From Pararhizobium sp. (GTDB lineage: Bacteria > Pseudomonadota > Alphaproteobacteria > Rhizobiales > Rhizobiaceae), in assembly GCA_030655075.1 (NCBI GenBank), contig JAURWE010000055.1, forward strand, positions 310,001 through 374,000: a DNA stretch of 64,000 nt, in the 5' to 3' direction. The notes beneath the pieces are model-generated. The model did not search any database, was not told the DNA's origin, and saw nothing but the letters and a program-made list of their open reading frames with translations. A program made the position numbers and the translations under genes. Positions 42,224-50,209 of this stretch are shown piece by piece (the stretch's first letter is position 1; each line of letters begins with the position of its first letter).

Positions 42224-42304
42224 CTTTGTCGAAAGATTGTCCGGATTTGTTGTAGGAGTCAAGCGGGCGTGGTAATCGAGGGACAACGCGGTGGGAAAAC
42301 ATGC

Positions 42305-43006
42305 ATGACTGAACCAAAAAAACCGACCGGTGACGCACCGGAAAACACCGTCGAACGTGCCTATCAGCACCTGCTCGACCGGACGGTAAGTTTCGGCTAC
42401 CGGCCCGGCGAGCGCATCAACGAGGTCGAACTGGCAGCCTCGCTCGGCATGAGCCGGGCGCCGGTGCGCGAGGCGCTGAACCGGCTGATCGCCGACGGTC
42501 TCGTGGTGATGGAGCCCGGGCGTGGCTTCTTCTGCCGCAAGCTCAGCGCCAAGGAGATCGCCGATCTCTTCGCCGTGCGCGCCGATCTGGAAGTCTCGGC
42601 CGTGCGCCGCGCCTGCGCCGGGGCGGACAGCGATGCCATCGCGGCGCTGGCCGCAGACTGGGAACAGGTCTTGAGAGATGAGGCCTCCATGTCGATCGAG
42701 GATCTGGTGACGGCCGACGAGGATTTTCACATCCGGCTGGCGGCTCTCGCCGGCAATGCGGAGCGCCTGCGCTATCTTTCCAATATCAACGCCCGCATCC
42801 GCTTCGTGCGCCGCATCAACCTGGAAGAGCCTGCCCGCAGGGCCGCGTCGCTCAGCGAACACGCGCTCATCCTTTCTGCTGTGAAAGCCCGCGACGCGGA
42901 GACGGCCGCCCGGCTGGTGGCCGATCATCTGGCCATCAGTTCGGAAGAGGTTCTCGCCCATATCCACACGGGCCTTGCCCGCATCTATGCCAGCGAAGTG
43001 GCCTGA
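42305..43006 (+). CDS. GntR-family regulator with FCD domain
   Basis: A 233-residue regulator: winged helix-turn-helix (GERINEVELAASLGMSRAPV, about residues 33-52) followed by an all-helical FCD effector domain (FAVRADLEVSAVRRAC, HIRLAALAGNAERL, ADHLAISSEEV). ATG 42305 with GGGAAA upstream is chosen; the 760-residue frame extending to 40721 is an artefact antisense to the aminotransferase gene. It is divergent from the aminotransferase, which it probably controls. Confidence 0.9.
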   Translation: MTEPKKPTGDAPENTVERAYQHLLDRTVSFGYRPGERINEVELAASLGMSRAPVREALNRLIADGLVVMEPGRGFFCRKLSAKEIADLFAVRADLEVSAVRRACAGADSDAIAALAADWEQVLRDEASMSIEDLVTADEDFHIRLAALAGNAERLRYLSNINARIRFVRRINLEEPARRAASLSEHALILSAVKARDAETAARLVADHLAISSEEVLAHIHTGLARIYASEVA

Positions 43007-43143
43007 TCAGGTTTTCGTGCGGTTGACGGCCCCTGCATGCATGGTCATCTGTATAGAAAACACTAAATTGCGTCTGCCGGATATGTCCCGCCGCTCCCAG
43101 TGACAGACATTCGGTCGGCCAGATTTCCCGAAAGGACGATCCC

Positions 43144-44136
43144 ATGAAAACACGAAACCTCGGATCAGAGCTCAGCGTCTCGGCCATCGGCCTTGGCTGC
43201 ATGGGCATGAGCCATGCCTATGGCGGCGCTGATGAAGCCGACTCCATCAAGGCGCTGCACCGTGCCGTCGAGATCGGCGTCAGCTTCTTCGACACGGCCG
43301 AAGTCTATGGCCCGTTCACCAACGAGATCCTCGTCGGCAAGGGGCTGAAGCCCTACCGCGACAAGGTCACCATCGCCACCAAGTTCGGCTTCCGCGTCTC
43401 GACCACGGACAGCCTCGTCAAACAACTGACCGGCGTCGACAGTTCGCCGAAGAACGTCAGGGCCGTGGCGGAAGCCTCGCTGAAGCGGCTCGGCCTCGAT
43501 GTGATCGATCTCTATTACCAGCACCGGGTCGATCCGGATGTACCGATCGAGGAGACGGTTGGCGCCATGGCCGATCTGGTGAAAGAGGGCAAGGTGCGGG
43601 CGCTCGGCCTGTCGGAAGCCAGTGCGGCGACGATCCGCAAGGCGCATGCGGTGCATCCGATCGCCGCCGTGCAGAGCGAATATTCGCTGTGGACCCGCGA
43701 CCCGGAAGAAAATGTGCTGGAGACCTGCCGCAGCCTCGGCATCGGCTTCGTGCCCTTCAGCCCGCTCGGACGCGGCATGCTCACGGGCACGCTGAAGGTG
43801 GACGATCTCGGTCCGGATGATATGCGCCGCGGCCTGCCGCGTTTTCAGGGCGAGAATTTCGATGCCAATGCGGCGCTGGCCGCCAAGCTTGGTGAGATCG
43901 CTCGCAACAAGGGCGTGACTTCGGCGCAACTGGCGCTGGCCTGGGTTCTGGCCCAGGGCGATTTCATCGTGCCTATCCCCGGCGCCCGAAAGATCCGCCA
44001 CATCGAGGACAATGCGGCGGCCGCCGATATCGTCCTCTCACCCGAAGACATCGCCACCCTCGGCGCCATCGTCTCGCCGGAAGCTGCGTCCGGATCGCGC
44101 TATACGGAGGCCATGCTGGCGATGACGAACAGGTAG
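43144..44136 (+). CDS. aldo/keto reductase
   Basis: A 330-residue NADP-dependent reductase of the (beta/alpha)8 AKR fold. The catalytic tetrad is visible: Asp in FFDTAEVYGPF with its Tyr, Lys in IATKFGF, and His in LYYQHRVDPDVP. The KIRHIEDN segment near the C-terminus helps bind the NADP phosphate. The nearest described relatives act on aldehydes or sugars; substrate unknown. Confidence 0.9.
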   Translation: MKTRNLGSELSVSAIGLGCMGMSHAYGGADEADSIKALHRAVEIGVSFFDTAEVYGPFTNEILVGKGLKPYRDKVTIATKFGFRVSTTDSLVKQLTGVDSSPKNVRAVAEASLKRLGLDVIDLYYQHRVDPDVPIEETVGAMADLVKEGKVRALGLSEASAATIRKAHAVHPIAAVQSEYSLWTRDPEENVLETCRSLGIGFVPFSPLGRGMLTGTLKVDDLGPDDMRRGLPRFQGENFDANAALAAKLGEIARNKGVTSAQLALAWVLAQGDFIVPIPGARKIRHIEDNAAAADIVLSPEDIATLGAIVSPEAASGSRYTEAMLAMTNR

Positions 44137-44143
44137 AGCTCCT

Positions 44144-44273
44144 ACCATCCCCTTGAGGGGCCCACGGGGGGAGGGTCGGCACGTGAGTGCCGGGGTGGGT
44201 GACCTGCGGGTGTAACCCCATCGATCACCCCCTCCCGCAGCTTTGCTGCGACCTCCCCCCTCAAGGGGGAGGT
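44144..44273. repeat. palindromic intergenic repeat element of about 130 bp
   Basis: Two outer arms match as inverted repeats: ACCATCCCCTTGAGGGG (44144-44160) and the complement of ACCTCCCCCTTGAGGGG (44257-44273). Inside are further hairpins, CGGCAC/GTGCCG (44177-44192) and CGCAGC/GCTGCG (44236-44250). The mosaic layout resembles rhizobial intergenic mosaic elements (RIME-like). It lies between the aldo/keto reductase stop and the pheT stop and may also act as a terminator. Confidence 0.75.
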
Positions 44274-44278
44274 AAACA

Positions 44279-46705
44279 TCACCCCCGCAATACGCCGCCG
44301 GTGCTCTTCGTCACATTGGCGATGATCTTGCCGGTCAGGGCTTCGAAATCCTCGTCCGTCAGGGTGCGCTCGACCGGCTGGATCGTCACTTCGATGGCCA
44401 CCGACTTGCGGTTTTCGCCGAGTGCGGCCCCCTCGAAAATGTCGAAGACGTTGACGCCGGTGACCAGTTTTCGGTCGGCGCTCGAGGCGGCCTTAAGGAT
44501 CGCACCGGCTTCGACACCCTTGTCGACGACGAAGGCAAAGTCGCGGCGCACGGCCTGGAACGGCGAAAGTTCCAATGCCGGCTTGGTGCGGGTCGCCTTC
44601 TTCTTCGGCTCCGGCATGGCATCCACGTAAATCTCGAAACCGGCGAGCACGCCCGACACGTCAAGCGCTTCCAGCGTCTTCGGGTGGAATTCACCGAAAT
44701 GGCCGAGAACGATTTTCGGGCCGAGCTTGATCGTGCCCGAACGGCCGGGGTGATACCAGGTCGGGCCACCGACCTCGAACTGGACATTGCCCATTGGCAC
44801 GCCGCAGGCTTCGAGCACGGCAATGGCATCGGCCTTGGCGTCGAAGACATCAACCGGCTTGCCGCCGCCCTTGGCAGCGTTCGACCACATGCGGCCAGCA
44901 CCGCTCATGGACGCCGTGCCACGGCGGATACCGCCGGCGACGCGGCGCTGGCCGGAAGGCGTGTCGTTTTCATAGGTGCCGGAGACCTCGAAGATCGCCA
45001 CGTCGCCAAAACCCTTGTCGGCATTGCGCTGGGCGGCCGAGAGCAGGCCCGGCAGCAGCGACGGCCGCATGTCGGACATGTCGGCGGCGATCGGATTGGC
45101 GAGCGCCAGCGACGGCGCTCCGCCGCCGAACAGTTCGGCCTGCGCCTTGGAGATGAACGACCAGGTGACGGCTTCCAGCATGCCGCGCGCGGCGAGCGCC
45201 CGTTTGGCGGCGCGCGTGCGGATCTGCAGCACGGTGAGGATTTTTGCATTGACCGAGCCGAAATTCGGCAACGGCTGGGCAACGATATTGTCGACGCCGT
45301 GGATGCGCATGACCTCTTCGACCAGATCGGCCTTGCCATCGACATCCGGACGCCACGAGGGAACTGAGACGGAAACACGCTCGCCTGAACCTTCGACGCC
45401 GAAGCCGAGATGTTTGAGGATGGCAATGCTTTCCGCCGTGGAGACCTCGATGCCGGTGAGGCGCTTCACCTCCGAAATCGGGAACTCGACGGTCTTTGCA
45501 GCGTATCCCTTGTAGCCGATCACATCGGCCTTGGCGGCCGTGCCGCCGCACAGTTCGAGCACCAGTTCGGTGGTACGCTCAAGCCCCGGGATCATATATT
45601 CCGGATCGACGCCACGCTCGAAGCGGTAGCGCGCATCGGTGATGATGCCGAGCGCACGGCCGGACTTGGCAATGTTCATCGGGTCCCAGAGGGCGGATTC
45701 GATCAGCACGTCCGTGGTGTTCTCGTCGCAACCCGAATGTTCGCCGCCCATGATGCCGCCGATCGATTCGACGCCGGCGTCATCGGCAATCACCACGTTT
45801 GCGGGCGACAGCGTGTATTCGCGGGTGTCGAGCGCCAGAACCTTCTCGCCCTCATGGGCACGGCGCACCACGAGATCCCCCTTGACCTTGGCCGCGTCGA
45901 AGACGTGCATCGGCCGGCCCTGATCGAAGGTCATGTAGTTGGTGATATCGACCAGCGCGTTGATGGGTCGCAGGCCGATGGCGATCAGCCGCTGCTGCAT
46001 CCATTTCGGGCTCGGGCCGTTGTTGACTCCACGCACGAGGCGCAAAGCGAAGCCCGGGCAGAGATGGGTGTCTTCGCCGAGATCGAGTTTCACCTTGACC
46101 GGTGTCTCGCCCTCAACCGGGAAAGACGGTGCCGGACGCGTCTTCAGCGTGCCGAGACCGGAGGCGGCCAGATCGCGGGCGATGCCGTAGATCGAGGTGC
46201 AATCCGGGCGGTTCGGCGTCAGGTTGATCTCGATGATCGGATCATCAAGACCCGCATAGGCGGCAAAGCTGCTGCCGACAGGCGCATCCGCCGGCAGATC
46301 GATGATGCCGTCGTGATTGTCCGACATTTCAAGCTCGCGCTCGGAGCACATCATGCCCCGGCTCTCGACGCCGCGAATGTTGCCGACCGACAGCGTCACA
46401 TTGATGCCCGGCACGTGGGCGCCCGGCGCCGCAAAGGCACCGATCAGCCCTGCCCGCGCATTCGGCGCACCGCAGACGACCTGCACGGGCGCCCCCGCGC
46501 CGGTATCGACCATCAGCACCCGCAGCTTGTCGGCATTCGGATGCGGCTCGGCGGTGACGACCTTGGCGATAACGAAGGGCCTGAAGGCCGCCTTGTCGTC
46601 GACATGCTCGACCTCGAGCCCGATACGGGTCAGCCGGTCGCAGATCTCGGTGAGCGTGGCGTCTGTGTCCAGATGCTCTTTCAGCCAGGAGAGTGTGAAT
46701 TTCAT
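44279..46705 (-). CDS. pheT: phenylalanyl-tRNA synthetase beta subunit
   Basis: An 808-residue subunit of the heterotetrameric enzyme. In order: an EMAP/tRNA-binding domain (VIAKVVTAEPHPNADKLRVL, about residues 46-65), the B3/B4 editing region with PNRPDCTSIYGIAR, B5 domain, catalytic-like core, and the C-terminal FDX-ACB anticodon-binding domain (SPFQAVRRDFAFVVDKGVEA). Length is normal. It is transcribed after pheS but separated from it by two small genes. Confidence 0.96.
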   Translation of the reverse strand: MKFTLSWLKEHLDTDATLTEICDRLTRIGLEVEHVDDKAAFRPFVIAKVVTAEPHPNADKLRVLMVDTGAGAPVQVVCGAPNARAGLIGAFAAPGAHVPGINVTLSVGNIRGVESRGMMCSERELEMSDNHDGIIDLPADAPVGSSFAAYAGLDDPIIEINLTPNRPDCTSIYGIARDLAASGLGTLKTRPAPSFPVEGETPVKVKLDLGEDTHLCPGFALRLVRGVNNGPSPKWMQQRLIAIGLRPINALVDITNYMTFDQGRPMHVFDAAKVKGDLVVRRAHEGEKVLALDTREYTLSPANVVIADDAGVESIGGIMGGEHSGCDENTTDVLIESALWDPMNIAKSGRALGIITDARYRFERGVDPEYMIPGLERTTELVLELCGGTAAKADVIGYKGYAAKTVEFPISEVKRLTGIEVSTAESIAILKHLGFGVEGSGERVSVSVPSWRPDVDGKADLVEEVMRIHGVDNIVAQPLPNFGSVNAKILTVLQIRTRAAKRALAARGMLEAVTWSFISKAQAELFGGGAPSLALANPIAADMSDMRPSLLPGLLSAAQRNADKGFGDVAIFEVSGTYENDTPSGQRRVAGGIRRGTASMSGAGRMWSNAAKGGGKPVDVFDAKADAIAVLEACGVPMGNVQFEVGGPTWYHPGRSGTIKLGPKIVLGHFGEFHPKTLEALDVSGVLAGFEIYVDAMPEPKKKATRTKPALELSPFQAVRRDFAFVVDKGVEAGAILKAASSADRKLVTGVNVFDIFEGAALGENRKSVAIEVTIQPVERTLTDEDFEALTGKIIANVTKSTGGVLRG

Positions 46706-46813
46706 GCTATGGGTCCTTACGGGTCTTTGTCTCTTCCGGGCGAGCGATCATTGCCAGCGATTTCTGCGGCGTTGGCTCGGGCCATCTGTCTTTTTGTGCC
46801 GGTTCAGGGTCGA

Positions 46814-47092
46814 TCAAGCAGCCTTGTCGGGCGCTTTGGCGCTCGGGGCTTTCCAACCCGCCAGCATGCCGCGAACGGACAGGTCCTCATCGACATCTGG
46901 CCAATGGATACCGGCCAACATGAGGTGAACGTTGTTTCGCTGCGCGGGCGTAGCGTTCAGAAGGCGCGGATACCACCAAAGCGGCGTCGAAACGCGCCGT
47001 CCGTCGGCAAGGCGGACGTGAACGTCGTGTAGGTCGCACCAGGCTTCCATCGGCCGCTCGGCTTCCGGATAGGGGTCATGCGAAATAGTCAT
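46814..47092 (-). CDS. DUF2442 family protein
   Basis: A 92-residue protein with the DUF2442 core: VRLADGRRVSTPLWWYPRLL, NATPAQRNNVHLM and IHWPDVDEDLSVRGMLAG. The family is often paired with DUF4160 and considered a possible toxin-antitoxin or sensing pair; no function is proven. It overlaps the DUF4160 gene by 17 nt and sits 108 bp before pheT, in the pheS-pheT operon. The longer frame to 47149 is rejected. Confidence 0.85.
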   Translation of the reverse strand: MTISHDPYPEAERPMEAWCDLHDVHVRLADGRRVSTPLWWYPRLLNATPAQRNNVHLMLAGIHWPDVDEDLSVRGMLAGWKAPSAKAPDKAA

Positions 47093-47309
47093 GCCATGCC
47101 TCCAGCATTGTCTGCCTGTGTTCCTCGACCACGTCCAATATACGTGCAAGGTCCCGTTGATTAAAGCCCCCGGCTTCGGCCAGTCTGACCTCGGTCAGCC
47201 GGACTTTTGCTTCGCCGCCATTTCCGTCGATGTGGATATGAGGTGGCTCATATCTGTCGCCGGAATAGAAATGAAAGCGGAAGCCGTATTTGCGAAGGAC
47301 TGTCGGCAT
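47076..47309 (-). CDS. DUF4160 family protein
   Basis: A 77-residue protein with the DUF4160 motif set: RFHFYSGDRYEPPHIHI (about residues 10-26), then EAKVRLTEVRL and a C-terminal ILDVVEEHRQTMLEAWHDYF. Start is ATG 47309 (a TTG lies one codon upstream), 3 nt after the pheS stop, so translation is coupled to pheS. The conserved PPHIHI histidines could bind metal or act catalytically; that is inference. Confidence 0.85.
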   Translation of the reverse strand: MPTVLRKYGFRFHFYSGDRYEPPHIHIDGNGGEAKVRLTEVRLAEAGGFNQRDLARILDVVEEHRQTMLEAWHDYFA

Positions 47310-47312
47310 CAA

Positions 47313-48398
47313 TCACACGCTCAACCCGCCAAACAGCGTCGGCATATCCAGCGGCCTAAATCCATAATGGCTCGTCCAGCGCACGTCGGCGTCGAAGAAG
47401 TTTCTGAGGTCCGGCATGCCGTATTTCAGCATGGCGATGCGGTCGAGGCCCATGCCCCAGGCAAAGCCCTGATATTCGTCCGGATCGAGCCCGCCGGAGC
47501 GCAACACGTTCGGGTGGACCATGCCGCAGCCGAGGATTTCCATCCAGTCGGCGCCTTCGCCGAACTTGACGATCGGGCCCGAGGAGCGGTCGCACTGGAT
47601 ATCGACCTCGAAGGATGGCTCGGTGAAGGGGAAGAAGGACGGGCGGAAACGCATCGTCACATCGTCGACCTCGAAGAAGGTCTTGCAGAACTCTTCCAGC
47701 ACCCAGCGCATGTTGGCGACATTGGCGGTCTTGTCGATGACCAGGCCTTCGACCTGATGGAACATCGGCGAGTGGGTCGCGTCGGAATCCTGGCGGTAGG
47801 TCTTGCCGGGGATGATGATGCGGATCGGCGGCTTCTGGGCCTCCATGGTGCGAACCTGCACCGGCGAGGTGTGGGTGCGCAGCACCTTGCGCTCACCGTT
47901 TTCATCCGGGTTGAAGAAGAACGTGTCATGCATCTCGCGGGCCGGGTGGCCATCGGGAAAGTTCAGCGCGGTGAAATTGTAATAGTCGGTCTCGATATCG
48001 GGACCTTCGGCGATCGAGAAGCCCATGTCGGCGAAAATGGCGGTGATCTCGTCGACAATCTGGCTGATCGGGTGGATGCGCCCGCGCTCGGCCGGGGAAT
48101 TGCGCACCGGCAGGCTGATATCGACCGTTTCGCGGGCCAGCCGCTCGGCGATCGCCGCATCCTTCAGGGCGGCCTTGCGGATGCCGATGGCGTCCGTCAC
48201 CACGGTTTTCAGGGCGTTGATTGCAGCGCCGCGTGTCTGGCGCTCTTCCGGCGTCATCGTTCCGAGCGTCTTCAGAAGGTCGGAAATCGAGCCTTTCTTG
48301 CCGAGCGCCGCGACGCGCACGCCTTCAATCGCGGCCTCGTCGCCGGCGCTGGCGATATCGGACAGAAGCTGTTGTTCGAGTTGGATCAGTTCACTCAT
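47313..48398 (-). CDS. pheS: phenylalanyl-tRNA synthetase alpha subunit
   Basis: A 361-residue class II synthetase catalytic subunit. An N-terminal coiled coil (about 1-90) binds tRNA; motif 2 (FNPDENGERKVLRTHTSPVQVR, in two parts), HQVEGLVIDK, FRPSFFPFTEPSFEVDIQC and motif 3 GFAWGMGLDRIAMLKYG follow. It overlaps the upstream kinase-fold gene by 8 nt and is followed by the DUF4160/DUF2442 pair, then pheT. Confidence 0.96.
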   Translation of the reverse strand: MSELIQLEQQLLSDIASAGDEAAIEGVRVAALGKKGSISDLLKTLGTMTPEERQTRGAAINALKTVVTDAIGIRKAALKDAAIAERLARETVDISLPVRNSPAERGRIHPISQIVDEITAIFADMGFSIAEGPDIETDYYNFTALNFPDGHPAREMHDTFFFNPDENGERKVLRTHTSPVQVRTMEAQKPPIRIIIPGKTYRQDSDATHSPMFHQVEGLVIDKTANVANMRWVLEEFCKTFFEVDDVTMRFRPSFFPFTEPSFEVDIQCDRSSGPIVKFGEGADWMEILGCGMVHPNVLRSGGLDPDEYQGFAWGMGLDRIAMLKYGMPDLRNFFDADVRWTSHYGFRPLDMPTLFGGLSV

Positions 48399-49248
48399 GG
48401 TTTCCTGCCTTGGTCGCGAAGTTTTGCGTCAGCGGTGCAGCACCATCCGGCGCCGGCGCCGAGGCCGCAGTCAAAAATTCGATGGCGTTGACGAAGCGGG
48501 CAATGTCCTTGCCGCCGATGATACGATGGACGAAGCGCGCCGCCGGCAGGAAGCCGGCAAACAGCGGCAGCACCTGCCGCAGGGCCGATTGCGTCAGCGG
48601 CGGCGCCACCGCACGCCAGGCGGCAAAGGCGTTGCCTGACGTTTCGGCCAAACGGCTGCGGCTGGCGATCTGCAGGAAAAGCAGCACGACGTCGCGGGCC
48701 TGCGCGGTCTCGCGCGGCATGACGGCGGCCGGGTCTTCCTCGAAATCAAGAACGCCGAACTGGCCATTGTCGATGATAAAATCGCGCGGATGGGGCCGGC
48801 CGTGGCAGAGTCCTGCAGCGTGAATGTTGCCGAGTTCGGCGGCGCAGCGCACCAGAAGCGCATCATGAGCCTGAGGGTCGCTATCACGCAGCGCATCCAT
48901 CTGCGCCATGACCGTTTCGCCGAGATGGGAAAGAACCAGCGCCCGGGGACCCCGGAAGAAAATGGCGGGCGTGAGAAAACCGGCAGCGGAGAAGGCGGCG
49001 ATCTGGCGGACCTCGCGGTCGACATAACCTTCCGGCTTTTTCAGCGGAGAAGGCCGGAGGACAGGCTGTTTCAGGAGGGCGGCCAGCGGCGCCTGCAGGC
49101 GCGCGAAGATGCGCAGGCCATCGCGGCTGTAGCGCTTGATCCAGACGGAGCGGTCGGAAAGACGGACGCGTTCGACACGGGCCGTACCGCCGGCCAGCGC
49201 CGCCAGTATGGTCTGCATGTCTTGCGGTCTGATCTCGGGAACCGTCAC
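48391..49248 (-). CDS. kinase-fold protein (Kdo kinase/RIO-like) coupled to pheS
   Basis: A 285-residue cytoplasmic protein of the protein-kinase-like superfamily. ATP-binding Lys may be in SVWIKRYSRDG (about 30-40); the catalytic loop reads HGRPHPRDFII (about 148-158), with His in place of the usual Asp neighbourhood, and GVLDFEEDP supplies the metal-binding Asp. It resembles lipopolysaccharide-sugar kinases (WaaP/InaA/RIO type). GTG 49248 follows GGAGGG. Its 3' end overlaps the pheS start by 8 nt, so the two are one transcript. Substrate unknown. Confidence 0.75.
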   Translation of the reverse strand: MTVPEIRPQDMQTILAALAGGTARVERVRLSDRSVWIKRYSRDGLRIFARLQAPLAALLKQPVLRPSPLKKPEGYVDREVRQIAAFSAAGFLTPAIFFRGPRALVLSHLGETVMAQMDALRDSDPQAHDALLVRCAAELGNIHAAGLCHGRPHPRDFIIDNGQFGVLDFEEDPAAVMPRETAQARDVVLLFLQIASRSRLAETSGNAFAAWRAVAPPLTQSALRQVLPLFAGFLPAARFVHRIIGGKDIARFVNAIEFLTAASAPAPDGAAPLTQNFATKAGNHE

Positions 49249-49312
49249 GGCACCCTCCGTTGCTTATCCACCATAAAAACAAAGATCTAAAGCTATGCCG
49301 CAGCATAAGAAA

Positions 49313-49341
49313 AACCCGCGCCAGCCCTGCCAGCGCGGGTT
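49313..49341 (-). terminator. rplT terminator
   Basis: A 9-bp stem (AACCCGCGC/GCGCGGGTT) followed on the minus strand by TTTTCTTATG, 38 nt after the rplT stop. It ends the rpmI-rplT transcript before the kinase-pheS operon. Confidence 0.9.
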
Positions 49342-49378
49342 CCCCAATCATTCTTTCACAAATTCGGGACGCGCTGGT

Positions 49379-49782
49379 TACTTAACAGCGTGCTCAAATT
49401 CGTTCTTGGTGCCGGCGTCCTTGAGATAGTCGAGAGCCTTCTTGGCCGCTGCTACGAGCGCGCCGAAAGCTTCGGTCTCATGGATAGCCATGTCGGAGAG
49501 GACCTTGCGGTCGACTTCGATGCCAGCCTTGGTCAGGCCGTCGATGAAACGGCCGTAGGTCAGGCCGTGTTCGCGAACAGCAGCGTTGATACGCTGGATC
49601 CACAGAGCGCGGAAGTTGCGCTTGTTGACCTTGCGGTCGCGGTAGGCAAATGCCTTGGAACGATCCACGGCTGCCTTTGCAGCGCGGATGGTGTTCTTGC
49701 GGCGGCCGTAGAAACCCTTGGCTGCCTTCAGAACTTTTTTGTGCTTGGCGTGGGAGGTCGTGCCTCTTTTTACGCGTGCCAT
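49379..49782 (-). CDS. rplT: 50S ribosomal protein L20
   Basis: A 134-residue basic ribosomal protein with the conserved MARVKRGTTSHAKHKKVL start, FYGRRKNTIRAAKAAV, RDRKVNKRNFRALWIQRI and LTYGRFIDGL segments. It follows rpmI by 37 bp on the same strand. Confidence 0.97.
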
Positions 49783-49819
49783 GTCATGATCTCCTTAAAA
49801 TCCAAAATTGCCAGACGTC

Positions 49820-50023
49820 TCAGAGACCGTTGGGCAGATAGTTCTTGATGACCTTCTTGCCATCAGGTTCGGCCAGCACCATGGTACCACGGGCGTCGCG
49901 AATGAACTTGTTGGACCGCTTGATCATGCCGTGGCGCTTGCCGGCGGCAGCTGCCAGGACCTTGCCGGTGGCGGTGATCTTGAACCGCTTCTTGGCAGAC
50001 GACTTCGTCTTCATCTTGGGCAT
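49820..50023 (-). CDS. rpmI: 50S ribosomal protein L35
   Basis: A 67-residue ribosomal protein: MPKMKTKSSAKKRFKITATG and the GKRHGMIKRSNKFIRD segment are diagnostic. It is first of the rpmI-rplT pair. Unlike in many bacteria, infC is not next to it but about 3.6 kb further upstream, with a two-component system in between. Confidence 0.96.
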   Translation of the reverse strand: MPKMKTKSSAKKRFKITATGKVLAAAAGKRHGMIKRSNKFIRDARGTMVLAEPDGKKVIKNYLPNGL

Positions 50024-50209
50024 TTTGCTACTCCATTTTTCTTGGTTTTAGAAACGAGGCGGATGAGGCCTGTTTCAAGCATAAGAACGGCCACGGCATG
50101 CCCTGCCGGACCGTTCGGACGGGGGTGTATAACCGCAGACCTGAGAAAGCGCAATGGCAATTGCTGCTGAACTGGGCCACAGCGCGAGATTCCCGCTGGC
50201 ATCGCCTGT

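Noticed and set aside
40721..42304. Apparent 528-residue N-terminal extension of the GntR regulator
   Set aside because: It is antisense to the aminotransferase; the regulator domain begins right after ATG 42305.
42176..42967. Apparent N-terminal extension of the aminotransferase
   Set aside because: It is antisense to the GntR gene; the conserved aminotransferase sequence starts at 42175.
45410..47032. 540-codon frame on the plus strand antisense to pheT
   Set aside because: Shadow of pheT and the DUF2442 gene with no recognisable domain.
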